From assembly GCA_035998445.1 (NCBI GenBank), contig DASYHQ010000049.1:1-58166 (forward strand): a DNA stretch of 58,166 bases. Direction: 5' to 3'. Below the pieces are notes generated by a model. It searched no databases. It had not been told where the DNA came from and saw only the letters and a list, made by a program, of their open reading frames with translations. This stretch comes from Tepidisphaeraceae bacterium. Lineage in GTDB: Bacteria; Planctomycetota; Phycisphaerae; Tepidisphaerales; Tepidisphaeraceae. Of the stretch, positions 44,850 to 53,171 are shown in pieces. The stretch's first letter is position 1; every line of letters begins with the position of its first letter. The position numbers and the translations under genes were made by a program.

Positions 44850-47663
44850 TCACTCGGTGAAGGCAAGCTTGCCCCACACACTTCGGTCTTTCGACACGCG
44901 ATCGCTACCGTTCCAAACGATCTGTCGCCGACCGATCGTCGCGTCGTCGAACGCGATGTCGAACAGGATCTCCTGCCCGGCCTGTGGCGTGAAACCGAGG
45001 CTCTCCATCGGGATCGCGGCCTCGATCGTATAGCCCTTCCCGTCGGCGTTAGGCAACACGATCGTGCGCACGTCATACTGCTTGGGGGCGTTGACGAAGT
45101 TCGCGGGTGTCATGCCGTCTGGCGTCTTCGCGCCGCGGATGACGACTTGCCGATCGCGGAACTTCAGGCCGCCCCCCTGGTCGAGATCGTCGGCTCCGGT
45201 GAAGAGTTCAATTGCATCGTTGGCCCAAATGAGGTCCGCCCTTCCGTTGTTGACCATCGGAGTGGGATCGCTCACCTCGGCGTACAGGTAGAGGTTCTGT
45301 TCATCCCATGCGATGCGGAACGTGCCTTCAAAGTCCTTAGCATGCTCGCCAAGCACGAGACCTTCGGCGCCAACGCGCTCGGCGGGCAGGAAAGGCCATT
45401 CGTTGCGGCTGCCATCAAGTTCGAACGGCTTGACCATGCGGGCCGCGTTCACAATCTTCTTGCCGCCGGCCTTCATCTGGAAACGCGGGTCGTCATAAGC
45501 GAACGGCGGCCGCTGCCCGAGAATGACCGAGTAGACGTCGTAATTCGTCTTCATCACTTCGGCCAGGAAATCCTTGTATGGTCGATCGGCGACGTTCAGC
45601 AGGCCGATGTTCGCTGCCTCGTTATCAAAGAAGCGGCCGGTGGCGGCCTGGTCGATCGCGGAGAACCACTGGACGCCGACGACGTAATTCGTGGCGGCCG
45701 CCTGCTCCACGTAATTGCGGTAAGCCAGCCCGCGCTCCTGCTGGGTGCCCAACTGGCGAATGCCACCCGTAAGACCCTGATCGCGAGCGCAGTAGTGAAA
45801 CTCGCTGAGCAAGATCGGCCGCCCGCCCGACATCTTGTGCACGCGGTCGAGGAACGCGAGATCGGCGCCGTAGGTGTAGTAGTTGATGCTGATCACGTCG
45901 AGGTACCTGCCGGCGATGCGGACGATCGCCTCGTTGTTGGCCGACCCGATCGTCCAGCGGTCGCCGATAAGCAGGTGGTTCGGATCGTGCTTTTTGAACA
46001 GTCGATGAATCAGGCTGTAGCGGGCTTCCAGGAAGATCTCGAAGAACGCCTGCATGTCGGCGTTGGCTGCGGGCGTGGCGATGATCACCTCGGCCTCGCC
46101 CAACTCGTCGAACGCGCCATAGTTTGCGCCCCAAGCCGTGTTGAACGCGTCGATCGTCGGGTACTTCTCCTGCAGCATCTGCACCAGTCGCCCTTTGATG
46201 GCGTACTTGCTGGCAGGCAGGCCCGGGACGATCTTCGGCACATCTTCGATCACCGGCTCGTTGGTGACGAAATATCCGATGATTAGCGGGTCATTCGCCT
46301 TCGTGGCCACGTGCTGCGCGAACTTTTCATCAAGCTTCGCTTCCAGACCCTCAGCGAACGGGTCCCAGACGTCTTTCAACGGCAGCTTTGGCGCCTCCCC
46401 CAGGGGCAGGAAAGTGACGTACGGAAACTGCGCGTCCTTCACCGCAGCGGCGCTGTCCTTGTTCACGCCAAACGCGCCGCTGCTGTTGAAGCCCCACTTG
46501 CGCAAGCGTTCGATCATGCGACGTGCGTGCGCGTCGGGCGAGAATGCCTCGTCGAACTTTTCGATCGTGTTAGCGATGTAGAACGAAGGATATTCCTTGT
46601 AGCCATCACGGTACGCCGTCCTGTACTTCAGGTCGCGATGGTCGGGCAGTTGCTCGAAGATGGCCTCGCGGCCGGTGACCTTCGTGTAGTCGTCGATGTT
46701 GATGAGGGCCGTGCAGACGCCCAGTTGGAAGAAGGCGTTGCCGTCCGGCGTCACCAGCACCTGCGCGTCTCCGATCTTTCCGAGGTGAAAAAAACCGGTC
46801 TTCTGCAGCCCGTGCTGCTGGCCACTGTCCGCCAAGCCGCCGTAGATGTCGGTGGCTGGCGACGTGAGGCTGGCGTAGTAGGCTTCGTCGGCCTCGAGGT
46901 CGGCCTTGAGCTCCTCGACCGATCTCACCTTGTCCGAGAAGTCCTTCGCGATGAACTGCCCGAAGCGGTCGATCTTCGCGGTAGCCGTCGGCGGCGTTGT
47001 GGTGTCGTCGGCAGAGGGCTTCACAGTGAGCGCCGGGGCCTTGTCACCCGGGTTCACGATCGCGTAAACGACGTACGCTTCGCCTGGGCGGCTGAACGGG
47101 ATGCGGGTCACGCTGAACCAGCTGCAGGTGTCGGTGTTCCACTCGCGATTGTCCTGCAGTTGTTGGAACCCGTGCGGCTGGATGATCGCGAGTCCATCCC
47201 CATTCTCGGCGACGAGTTCGAACCGCTTGGCATCGCCCTTGAAGAGAAAGGGCGTACCCGCGTACGTCACGGGTACCTCTGCGGGCGTCCCGCCGTTGGC
47301 CGCCCACTTCAGTTGCCCGCGCGCCGATCCGGTGATGTTCATGTCGAGACGAATCGAGTCGACGTTCGGCCCTGCGTTCTGCACGTGCAGTTGCAAAAGG
47401 CCGCCTTCTCTAATCTCGACAGTCAGTTGCGCGCCGCCCTCGTACTTGAAGAGGGCCGACGCGTCGCCGATCACCTTTTCGATCGGAGCAAGCTTCTTCT
47501 CACCTTTGGCGAGCTTCGGGTAGTGCAGCACGAAGCTGCCGGCCGGACCGGCATCAACGTCGATGCCGTTAAGGCCAAGCTTGACGTCCACGGCATGCGA
47601 GATCGACGCGGTGACGACGGACAAGCCAAAAAGGACAACGGTGCACAGCACGTTGCGAATCAT
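44850..47663 (-). CDS. Secreted GH50/beta-agarase-like hydrolase with C-terminal CBM9-like domain
   Basis: 937 residues from ATG 47663, which opens a signal peptide (VLCTVVLFGLSVVTASISHA). A beta domain of about 250 residues precedes a TIM barrel (VTPDGNAFFQLGVCTA and DDYTKVTGREAIFEQLP), reminiscent of GH50 beta-agarases. Glu469 in FVTNEPV is the likely acid/base and Glu621 in LLSEFHY the likely nucleophile. The last about 200 residues form a CBM9-like domain (FRIAWDEQNLYLYAEVSDPTP). The GH50 assignment is from resemblance and not certain; GH42-like clan A enzymes are the alternative. Fourth gene of the LacI-headed run. Confidence 0.8.
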   Translation of the reverse strand: MIRNVLCTVVLFGLSVVTASISHAVDVKLGLNGIDVDAGPAGSFVLHYPKLAKGEKKLAPIEKVIGDASALFKYEGGAQLTVEIREGGLLQLHVQNAGPNVDSIRLDMNITGSARGQLKWAANGGTPAEVPVTYAGTPFLFKGDAKRFELVAENGDGLAIIQPHGFQQLQDNREWNTDTCSWFSVTRIPFSRPGEAYVVYAIVNPGDKAPALTVKPSADDTTTPPTATAKIDRFGQFIAKDFSDKVRSVEELKADLEADEAYYASLTSPATDIYGGLADSGQQHGLQKTGFFHLGKIGDAQVLVTPDGNAFFQLGVCTALINIDDYTKVTGREAIFEQLPDHRDLKYRTAYRDGYKEYPSFYIANTIEKFDEAFSPDAHARRMIERLRKWGFNSSGAFGVNKDSAAAVKDAQFPYVTFLPLGEAPKLPLKDVWDPFAEGLEAKLDEKFAQHVATKANDPLIIGYFVTNEPVIEDVPKIVPGLPASKYAIKGRLVQMLQEKYPTIDAFNTAWGANYGAFDELGEAEVIIATPAANADMQAFFEIFLEARYSLIHRLFKKHDPNHLLIGDRWTIGSANNEAIVRIAGRYLDVISINYYTYGADLAFLDRVHKMSGGRPILLSEFHYCARDQGLTGGIRQLGTQQERGLAYRNYVEQAAATNYVVGVQWFSAIDQAATGRFFDNEAANIGLLNVADRPYKDFLAEVMKTNYDVYSVILGQRPPFAYDDPRFQMKAGGKKIVNAARMVKPFELDGSRNEWPFLPAERVGAEGLVLGEHAKDFEGTFRIAWDEQNLYLYAEVSDPTPMVNNGRADLIWANDAIELFTGADDLDQGGGLKFRDRQVVIRGAKTPDGMTPANFVNAPKQYDVRTIVLPNADGKGYTIEAAIPMESLGFTPQAGQEILFDIAFDDATIGRRQIVWNGSDRVSKDRSVWGKLAFTE

Positions 47664-47750
47664 CAGGGGTACCCGGTTAGTACGAACAGGGAAGCGACCG
47701 GCAGCCACTGGGGACGTTCGGTTCGGGAACAGCAGAAAGGCAACGCACCG

Positions 47751-48620
47751 TCAATGTTTCCCGGTGGTGAGTTGAACGATGAGCGCACCGGGCGCCGACG
47801 CGTTGCTCCACCGACCTTGGAAGTCGTTCATGTGACCGTTCTGGACGTGCCCGTCCATGAACAACGCATTGGCGGTACGCTTGCCATGCAGGTAGCGTTT
47901 CGGGTCATTCAGTCCGTAGAGCGCATCGGCCCCGGCGGTCGTGATGCGCCACGTGCCATCCATGATGACGACCACATCGGTCGGCTGTACCCCTGATGCC
48001 CGCACGTAGCGCGACGCGGTGGCGAACTTCTTCGGGGCCATCGATTTCGAGTAGTTCGGGTCGCTGCTCACCCAAGCCGGGAAGTGCTGCGGCCAACTAA
48101 CCCCGAACGTGCTGCCGGCAAAGGCATAGTTGCACGACGCGCCCGCCTGTGAGTAGCCGATGTTGAAGCTGTCCGGCGTTCCATCGCCAATTCCGGACTT
48201 CACCTGCGTCTCCCATCCTGAACGGGTGTAGGCGGGGTTGCCGATGTTTGCCGTCGGGCAGTTGAAGATCTTGTACGTCGCCGTGTACTTCTTCAGGAAG
48301 TGGTACCAGACGTAGTCGCCCTCCGCGACCGGCGCAGTGGGCACCGGGGCCGTGTACTTACCAGAAATGTTGGTGGCCCAGCTGTCGCTCCACCGGGCAC
48401 CCATCGGCACGATCCAGCTCTTGTTGTCGTTCTGGTACTGCAGCCAGGCGGTGCCGATCTGCCGAAGGCCCGATGCGCATTCCACGGTTTTGGCCTGCAC
48501 GCGTACCCGGTTCAGCGCCGGCAGGAGCATCGAGATCAGGAGGGCAATGATCCCGATCACCACCAGGAGTTCGATTAGCGTGAACCCCAGGGAACAAGGC
48601 TTTAATTGTTTGGTCCTCAT
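47751..48620 (-). CDS. Prepilin-like protein with H-X10-DG motif
   Basis: 289 residues from ATG 48620, with GGAG 6 nt upstream. [23 protein letters not shown] is the prepilin signal, followed by LNRVRVQAKTVECASGLRQIG. The C-terminal motif has one extra residue: H-GKRTANALFM-DG. It sits 69 nt after the PEP-CTERM gene and 87 nt before the GH50-like gene. Confidence 0.88.
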   Translation of the reverse strand: MRTKQLKPCSLGFTLIELLVVIGIIALLISMLLPALNRVRVQAKTVECASGLRQIGTAWLQYQNDNKSWIVPMGARWSDSWATNISGKYTAPVPTAPVAEGDYVWYHFLKKYTATYKIFNCPTANIGNPAYTRSGWETQVKSGIGDGTPDSFNIGYSQAGASCNYAFAGSTFGVSWPQHFPAWVSSDPNYSKSMAPKKFATASRYVRASGVQPTDVVVIMDGTWRITTAGADALYGLNDPKRYLHGKRTANALFMDGHVQNGHMNDFQGRWSNASAPGALIVQLTTGKH

Positions 48621-48689
48621 TTGTGCTCCGTAGCAAGAAGTGATCGCACCGATCGCTCACCAATCGACGACATGCCGCGCCTGGTCGGC

Positions 48690-49601
48690 TTAGATCGACC
48701 GCTTGGCGCGACGCAACGCGATCAGTCCGGCAAGGCCCAGCAGCGAGACAGCGGCCGGTTCGGGTACGGCGGCAGCGTTGGTGACGACGAAGTTGTCGAA
48801 CGACGCGTTGAAGCTCTTGTTGTTCTCGTTGTAGTTCAGCCGATAGCCGAAGTTCGTGCCGGTCAGCGGCGTTGTGTCCGTCCCCGTCACGCTCGAACCG
48901 ATCGCAGTTGCGCCGGTCGCGTCGTACAGGCCGAGGGTCATCGTGAGCGAACTGGCGCCCGGCGCGCCGCTGTAGGTGCCCGACAGTTTTAGGGTGTACG
49001 TCGTGCCGTTAACGAGGTCGGCATCGGCCACCGCATTGGAGTTGGTGGCGATCGTCGTGTTGCTCGTCCCGATCTCGAGTATGCGCAGCGTGCCCTGCGT
49101 GGTGGCCGTGAAGTTGCGGTAGCTCAGATCGGCGAGGTAGTACTTGTTAGGGCTGGCGTTGCTGAACGTCGACGTCGAGCCGAACGCGCCGAATCCGATC
49201 GTCAGCCCCAGGTTGTTGAATCCCGGCGAGGTTACGGAGTTGACCGTAAACTGGCTCGACATGGTCCAGTCGGCCGTGTCGACGCCCGTGATGGACAAAG
49301 CCGCAGTTGCGGTGTTGCTGGCGCCACTACCGTTCGGCGTCGACTTGACGTCGACGGTGTAAACGCCGTCCGCGACGGTCCAACCACCCGAGGAGCTGCT
49401 GCCGGTGAAGACCTCCGTACCACCGTTCGTGCCGGCGTTAAAGTCGACGTTGTTGCCGGTACCGTCAAAGTTGTTCGTGAACGGCACCGTCGCCGCCTTA
49501 GCGACGGACGTCATGCCTGCGCCCATCACGGTCGCAGCGACGACGCAGGCCATCGTGATGCCATTGAACGTTGCCCGGTTCGTCGTCGTGTTCGCCACCA
49601 T
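48690..49601 (-). CDS. PEP-CTERM exported protein
   Basis: 303 residues from ATG 49601, with AAGGAG 8 nt upstream. The signal peptide covers about residues 14-37 (ACVVAATVMGAGMTSVAKA). The body is a laminin-G-like beta-sandwich (FTNNFDGTGNNVDFNAGTNGG). The C-terminus VPEPAAVSLLGLAGLIALRRAKR is a PEP-CTERM sorting signal. It is second in cassette D, 150 nt after the LacI gene and 69 nt before the pseudopilin gene. Confidence 0.9.
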   Translation of the reverse strand: MVANTTTNRATFNGITMACVVAATVMGAGMTSVAKAATVPFTNNFDGTGNNVDFNAGTNGGTEVFTGSSSSGGWTVADGVYTVDVKSTPNGSGASNTATAALSITGVDTADWTMSSQFTVNSVTSPGFNNLGLTIGFGAFGSTSTFSNASPNKYYLADLSYRNFTATTQGTLRILEIGTSNTTIATNSNAVADADLVNGTTYTLKLSGTYSGAPGASSLTMTLGLYDATGATAIGSSVTGTDTTPLTGTNFGYRLNYNENNKSFNASFDNFVVTNAAAVPEPAAVSLLGLAGLIALRRAKRSI

Positions 49602-49751
49602 ATACTCGCTCCTTGATCTGGACGGACGTGCGCTAACCCATGTCGCCCGCCACACGGCGGGTCCATTGCATGCCACGGCGCACCGAACGGGTTCGCCGCG
49701 ACCTCATCAACATTTGTCTCTCGTACGATCCAACGCCTGCCGAGATGTCTC

Positions 49752-50894
49752 TTAACCACCCATCGTCACCGCAGCCGTCGATTCGCGGACGACCAATTCG
49801 GGCAGCAGGCGCACGCGGCACCCGCTCGATCGCGGACGCATGGTGCCCTTCATGTGAATCATCAATTGTCGCACGGCCTGCCGGCCCATCTCCTGGACGG
49901 GCACACGTACCGTCGTCAGCGGCGGCGTGATCAACGACGCGAAGTCGACGTCGTCGAAGCCCACAAGGCTCAGCCCGTCGGGGATCGAGATGCCCAACCT
50001 GCTCGCGGCGCGCACGACGCCCAGCGCGTAACAGTCGTTGCCGCACATCAGCGCGGTCGGCCGATCCGCTTGACGCAGGATCAACTCGACGCCGCGGGCC
50101 GTTTCCTCGATGTGGTCGTACCCGTCGTACAACCAGTCGGGCCGGATCGGCACGCCGCGCTCGGTCATCTTCAGCTTGAAGGCCGTCAACCGCTCGTCCG
50201 GCAGCCCACCCGTGTGCTGCCCGCGACCGACGTACCCAATCCTGCGATGGCCGAGGGCGAAGAGGTGTTCCAGCGCTTCGCCCACGCCATGAAAATTGTC
50301 CGTCGTCACGACGTCGGCCTGTCCGTTGACGTTGAGGTCGACGAGAACGACCGGATGCGTGCAACTGCGGACGAAGCGGGCGAGATCGTCGCTATACTCG
50401 CCGATCAGAAGCACGCCACTGCGATCGTTCGCATTGATCCCTGCCAGCTGTACTGGATCGAGCAGATCGGTGTTCATGCGCATCTGGGCGCGATAGCCCC
50501 ACGTCGCTAACTCTTCTATTGCGCCATCGACGATCCCGCGGTGAAACGCGTTGCCGAGCGCTTGCGACCGGGCGGAGGGACGCTTGTCCCACCCGGAGAC
50601 TAGGGGACCGACATTCAGCTGACCGCTCTCGAGGGTCAGCCGCTCGACCGGCGAGTGCCGGTGCTGAACGATCTCGACGACGCCATGATCCTCGCTGGGC
50701 TTCATCGCATTGCGCCGGCCACCACGCCGGGCCCGGCTGATATGGAAATCGGTCTCGCGAATCGCCTGAAGGATAGCCTCACGCTTCTTAACGCTGACCG
50801 CGGCGCTGTTGTTTAACACACGTGAAACGGTGGCGATCGAACAGCCTGCAAGGCGGCCCAGATCCCTCACAGTTGTCAAATCTTCACTCGCCAT
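49752..50894 (-). CDS. LacI-family transcriptional regulator
   Basis: 380 residues. TVRDLGRLAGCSIATVSRVLNNSAAV is the LacI helix-turn-helix. An insertion of about 60 residues between DNA-binding and sensor domains (SRARRGGRRNAMKPSEDHGV) is longer than in standard LacI proteins. The sensor domain has GHRRIGYVGR and LSLVGFDDVDFASLITPPLTTV. It heads the PEP-CTERM, pseudopilin, GH50-like, GH16 and SGNH run on the same strand, so its own promoter may drive or precede that run. A pair of inverted operator-like sites lies 85-198 bp upstream. Confidence 0.93.
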   Translation of the reverse strand: MASEDLTTVRDLGRLAGCSIATVSRVLNNSAAVSVKKREAILQAIRETDFHISRARRGGRRNAMKPSEDHGVVEIVQHRHSPVERLTLESGQLNVGPLVSGWDKRPSARSQALGNAFHRGIVDGAIEELATWGYRAQMRMNTDLLDPVQLAGINANDRSGVLLIGEYSDDLARFVRSCTHPVVLVDLNVNGQADVVTTDNFHGVGEALEHLFALGHRRIGYVGRGQHTGGLPDERLTAFKLKMTERGVPIRPDWLYDGYDHIEETARGVELILRQADRPTALMCGNDCYALGVVRAASRLGISIPDGLSLVGFDDVDFASLITPPLTTVRVPVQEMGRQAVRQLMIHMKGTMRPRSSGCRVRLLPELVVRESTAAVTMGG

Positions 50895-50978
50895 AAGTCT
50901 CGTTAGAAACTTACATCATCTTTGAATACAAGCAACCGCTATTTCCACTTAATTTCTTGTCAAAAAGCGCCTGCGTTG

Positions 50979-50993
50979 TGTCAAATTTGAGCA
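50979..50993. promoter_or_regulatory. Operator-like site D1
   Basis: TGTCAAATTTGAGCA contains the perfect palindrome TCAAATTTGA. It matches the reverse complement of 51078-51092 in 14 of 15 positions; centres are 99 bp apart. It lies about 85 bp upstream of the minus-strand LacI start in a strongly AT-rich segment. Confidence 0.6.
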
Positions 50994-51077
50994 TTTAATG
51001 GCCGCATGTGAAGATCTTGGCAAACAGATCGATTTCCGTTTCACTTATTTTCATAGATGGAGACTGCCGTTGTTCAC

Positions 51078-51092
51078 TGCTCAAATTTAACA
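51078..51092. promoter_or_regulatory. Operator-like site D2
   Basis: TGCTCAAATTTAACA is the inverted partner of D1 with one mismatch. The neighbouring AraC gene at 51222-52091 is also on the minus strand and ends before this region, so both sites most likely serve the LacI gene or its operon. Confidence 0.6.
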
Positions 51093-51221
51093 AGGCGCGT
51101 TGATTGGGATGGGTAAATCAACGGACGTGATTATCCGTATGGAAGCATCGCGAGATAGCGACATCATGCGATTGAGGTCTGGATCTCAATCGTGGCCGTC
51201 ATGGCAATTCGGTATCCGTGT

Positions 51222-52091
51222 TCAGGAGTCAGTCGAGGTCGGTGGGTTCCGCGAGATCCGGCACTGATCGCGGAATGCGCTGGGAGCCATCTCGGTGACG
51301 TGTTTGAACTGCTTCGAGAAGTGGTACTCGTCTGCAAAGCCGCACCGGTCGGCCAGTTCCTTGTTGCCGATCGAGGGATGCTGCACCATGAGCGCCTGCG
51401 CCAGGTTGATCTGCGACTGCAGGCGATACTGCGCCGGACCGATGCCAGCCAACTGCGTGAACCGCCGTCGAAACGTGTGGTAACCGCAATTCATCGCGAC
51501 GGCGGCGGACTCCAACTCGGTGCGGGCCTGGCCTTCGCGCGCCTCCAGCAGCATGCGCGCCTGGTGCAGCCAACTGCGGTCGTCCTCATGCACGGTTCCG
51601 GCCCGGCGCGCCAGACGCATGTCTGCCAACAGGGCCTGCAACCGCCCCAGTTGAGCCAGAGATTCATCCGGCCCAGGCGCGATCACGTCGCCGATTACGT
51701 TGATCATTCGATTGACCCAATATTCCACCGGCAGCAATCGCCAGATCACGTCATCGCGTTTGACCAATTCCTCACGCTGCCACATGTCGATGAGCGGTCC
51801 ATCGCAGGTGATGTAGCGTTCGTCCCATTCCTTGCCGGACGGCGCGCCGTAGCGGTGACGAAGTCCCGGTGGCAGGACCATCATGTCCCCTGGTCCCAGT
51901 CGGCGCCTGCCGGCATCATCCTCGTACTCACACACGCCGCGCGTGACGTAGACGAAGACCAGATCGGGGATGACCCGCATGGGCTGCCCCGGGCTGCGCA
52001 CGTATGGCCCCGACCAGGAGATGCGGCCGAGCGGGCAGCCCGTCTCGCAGTGGTAAGGAAAGTCGACCGCCGGCCGTTTACCTTGAATCAA
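51222..52091 (-). CDS. AraC-family transcriptional regulator
   Basis: 289 residues from TTG 52091, supported by TAGGAAG 8 nt upstream; the next in-frame ATG would cut into the effector domain. The N-terminus is a cupin-like sugar-sensing domain (RLGPGDMMVLPPGLRHRYG). The C-terminal helix-turn-helix pair is ELESAAVAMNCGYHTFRRRFTQLAGIGPAQYR and GNKELADRCGFADEYHFSKQF. It is divergent from the sugar isomerase-like gene (170 bp) and is the likely regulator of that gene and the next one. Confidence 0.92.
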   Translation of the reverse strand: MIQGKRPAVDFPYHCETGCPLGRISWSGPYVRSPGQPMRVIPDLVFVYVTRGVCEYEDDAGRRRLGPGDMMVLPPGLRHRYGAPSGKEWDERYITCDGPLIDMWQREELVKRDDVIWRLLPVEYWVNRMINVIGDVIAPGPDESLAQLGRLQALLADMRLARRAGTVHEDDRSWLHQARMLLEAREGQARTELESAAVAMNCGYHTFRRRFTQLAGIGPAQYRLQSQINLAQALMVQHPSIGNKELADRCGFADEYHFSKQFKHVTEMAPSAFRDQCRISRNPPTSTDS

Positions 52092-52260
52092 GTGTTACAC
52101 TTCCTACGTAGAGGTGTTCGTTCACCCAGGGGCTCCCAATGGGATGCCTTGGGGTGTGGGCATGCACCGAACGATCTTCCGCTCTTATCGTATCGCGTCA
52201 CGCGTGGGTCGCGAAGGGTCGGTTGATATGATCGCCGCGCATGCCTCGAATGGAATACAC

Positions 52261-53091
52261 ATGAAACTGAGTTTTTCAACACTGGGCTGCCCCGACTGGA
52301 CGCTCGCACAAATTTGCGAGCAGGGCTCCGCCGCCGGTTTCTACGGCGTGGATTTTCGAGGGTTGGGGCCGGCCTTGGATATCACGACGCTGCCCGCGTT
52401 CGGTCCCCAGTTGCACCAGACCCGCCGCATGCTGGAGGATGCTGGGCTGGCAACCTCGGGGATCAGCTCCGGCATCTGCTTGTGCGAGCCCGATCGGCAG
52501 ACTGCCAACGTCGAAGAGGCCCGCCGGACGATTGAAGTCGCGCGCGGCCTGGCCTGTCCCTACGTGCGTGTGTTCGGTGGGCGAATCGGCCAGTCCGATC
52601 GCGAGAGCGCCTCTAAGACGGCATTGAGTTGCCTTGCTGCCATCCTGTCGCTGCCCGGGGCGTCAGACGTGCAATGGCTGCTTGAAACGCACGATGACTG
52701 GTGCAATTCATCCCATTGCGCCCAGCTACTCGCCAGCGCTGGAGCGAACTCGCCCGTCGGGCTAACGTGGGACGTAATGCTGACGGTCGTTGAAGCTCAG
52801 GAACCCCCCGATGTCACCCTCCGCAACGCGGGCGACTGGGTGCGTTACGTGCATCTAAAGGATGCGCTGTACACCGAGCCTACCGTCGCAGCAGCGAAGC
52901 TCGTTCAACCCGGAGAAGGATTGGTGCCCCTGCCACTGGCGATTCACAGCTTGACCGAGCGCGGGTTCGATGGCTGGCTGATGTTCGAACACGAAAAGCG
53001 ATGGCACCCTGAGTTGCCAGATCCTGCAGAGGCGCTTCCGGCGTTCGTCGATTGGATTCGGCGGGTGCTGGCGTTGCGCGCGCCGCACTAG
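52261..53091 (+). CDS. Sugar phosphate isomerase/epimerase-like TIM-barrel protein
   Basis: 276 residues from ATG 52261. The sequence follows the AP-endonuclease-2/xylose-isomerase-like barrel: KLSFSTLGCPDWTLAQICEQ at the N-terminus, GFYGVDFRG, YVRVFGGRIGQ, LLETHDDWCN (metal-binding Glu), LTWDVMLTV (Asp), YVHLKDA (His) and DGWLMFEHEKRW (Glu). Members isomerise or epimerise free sugars or inositols with a divalent metal. It is cytoplasmic, located between a divergent AraC gene and a toroid-like gene 80 nt downstream. Confidence 0.9.
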   Translation: MKLSFSTLGCPDWTLAQICEQGSAAGFYGVDFRGLGPALDITTLPAFGPQLHQTRRMLEDAGLATSGISSGICLCEPDRQTANVEEARRTIEVARGLACPYVRVFGGRIGQSDRESASKTALSCLAAILSLPGASDVQWLLETHDDWCNSSHCAQLLASAGANSPVGLTWDVMLTVVEAQEPPDVTLRNAGDWVRYVHLKDALYTEPTVAAAKLVQPGEGLVPLPLAIHSLTERGFDGWLMFEHEKRWHPELPDPAEALPAFVDWIRRVLALRAPH

Positions 53092-53171
53092 GACCGTGCA
53101 CGTGAAGCACCCTCGTCACACGGCGATCGTGCGCTAAGCCAAACAAAGAGATCTGTGAATTCGGAGACCCA

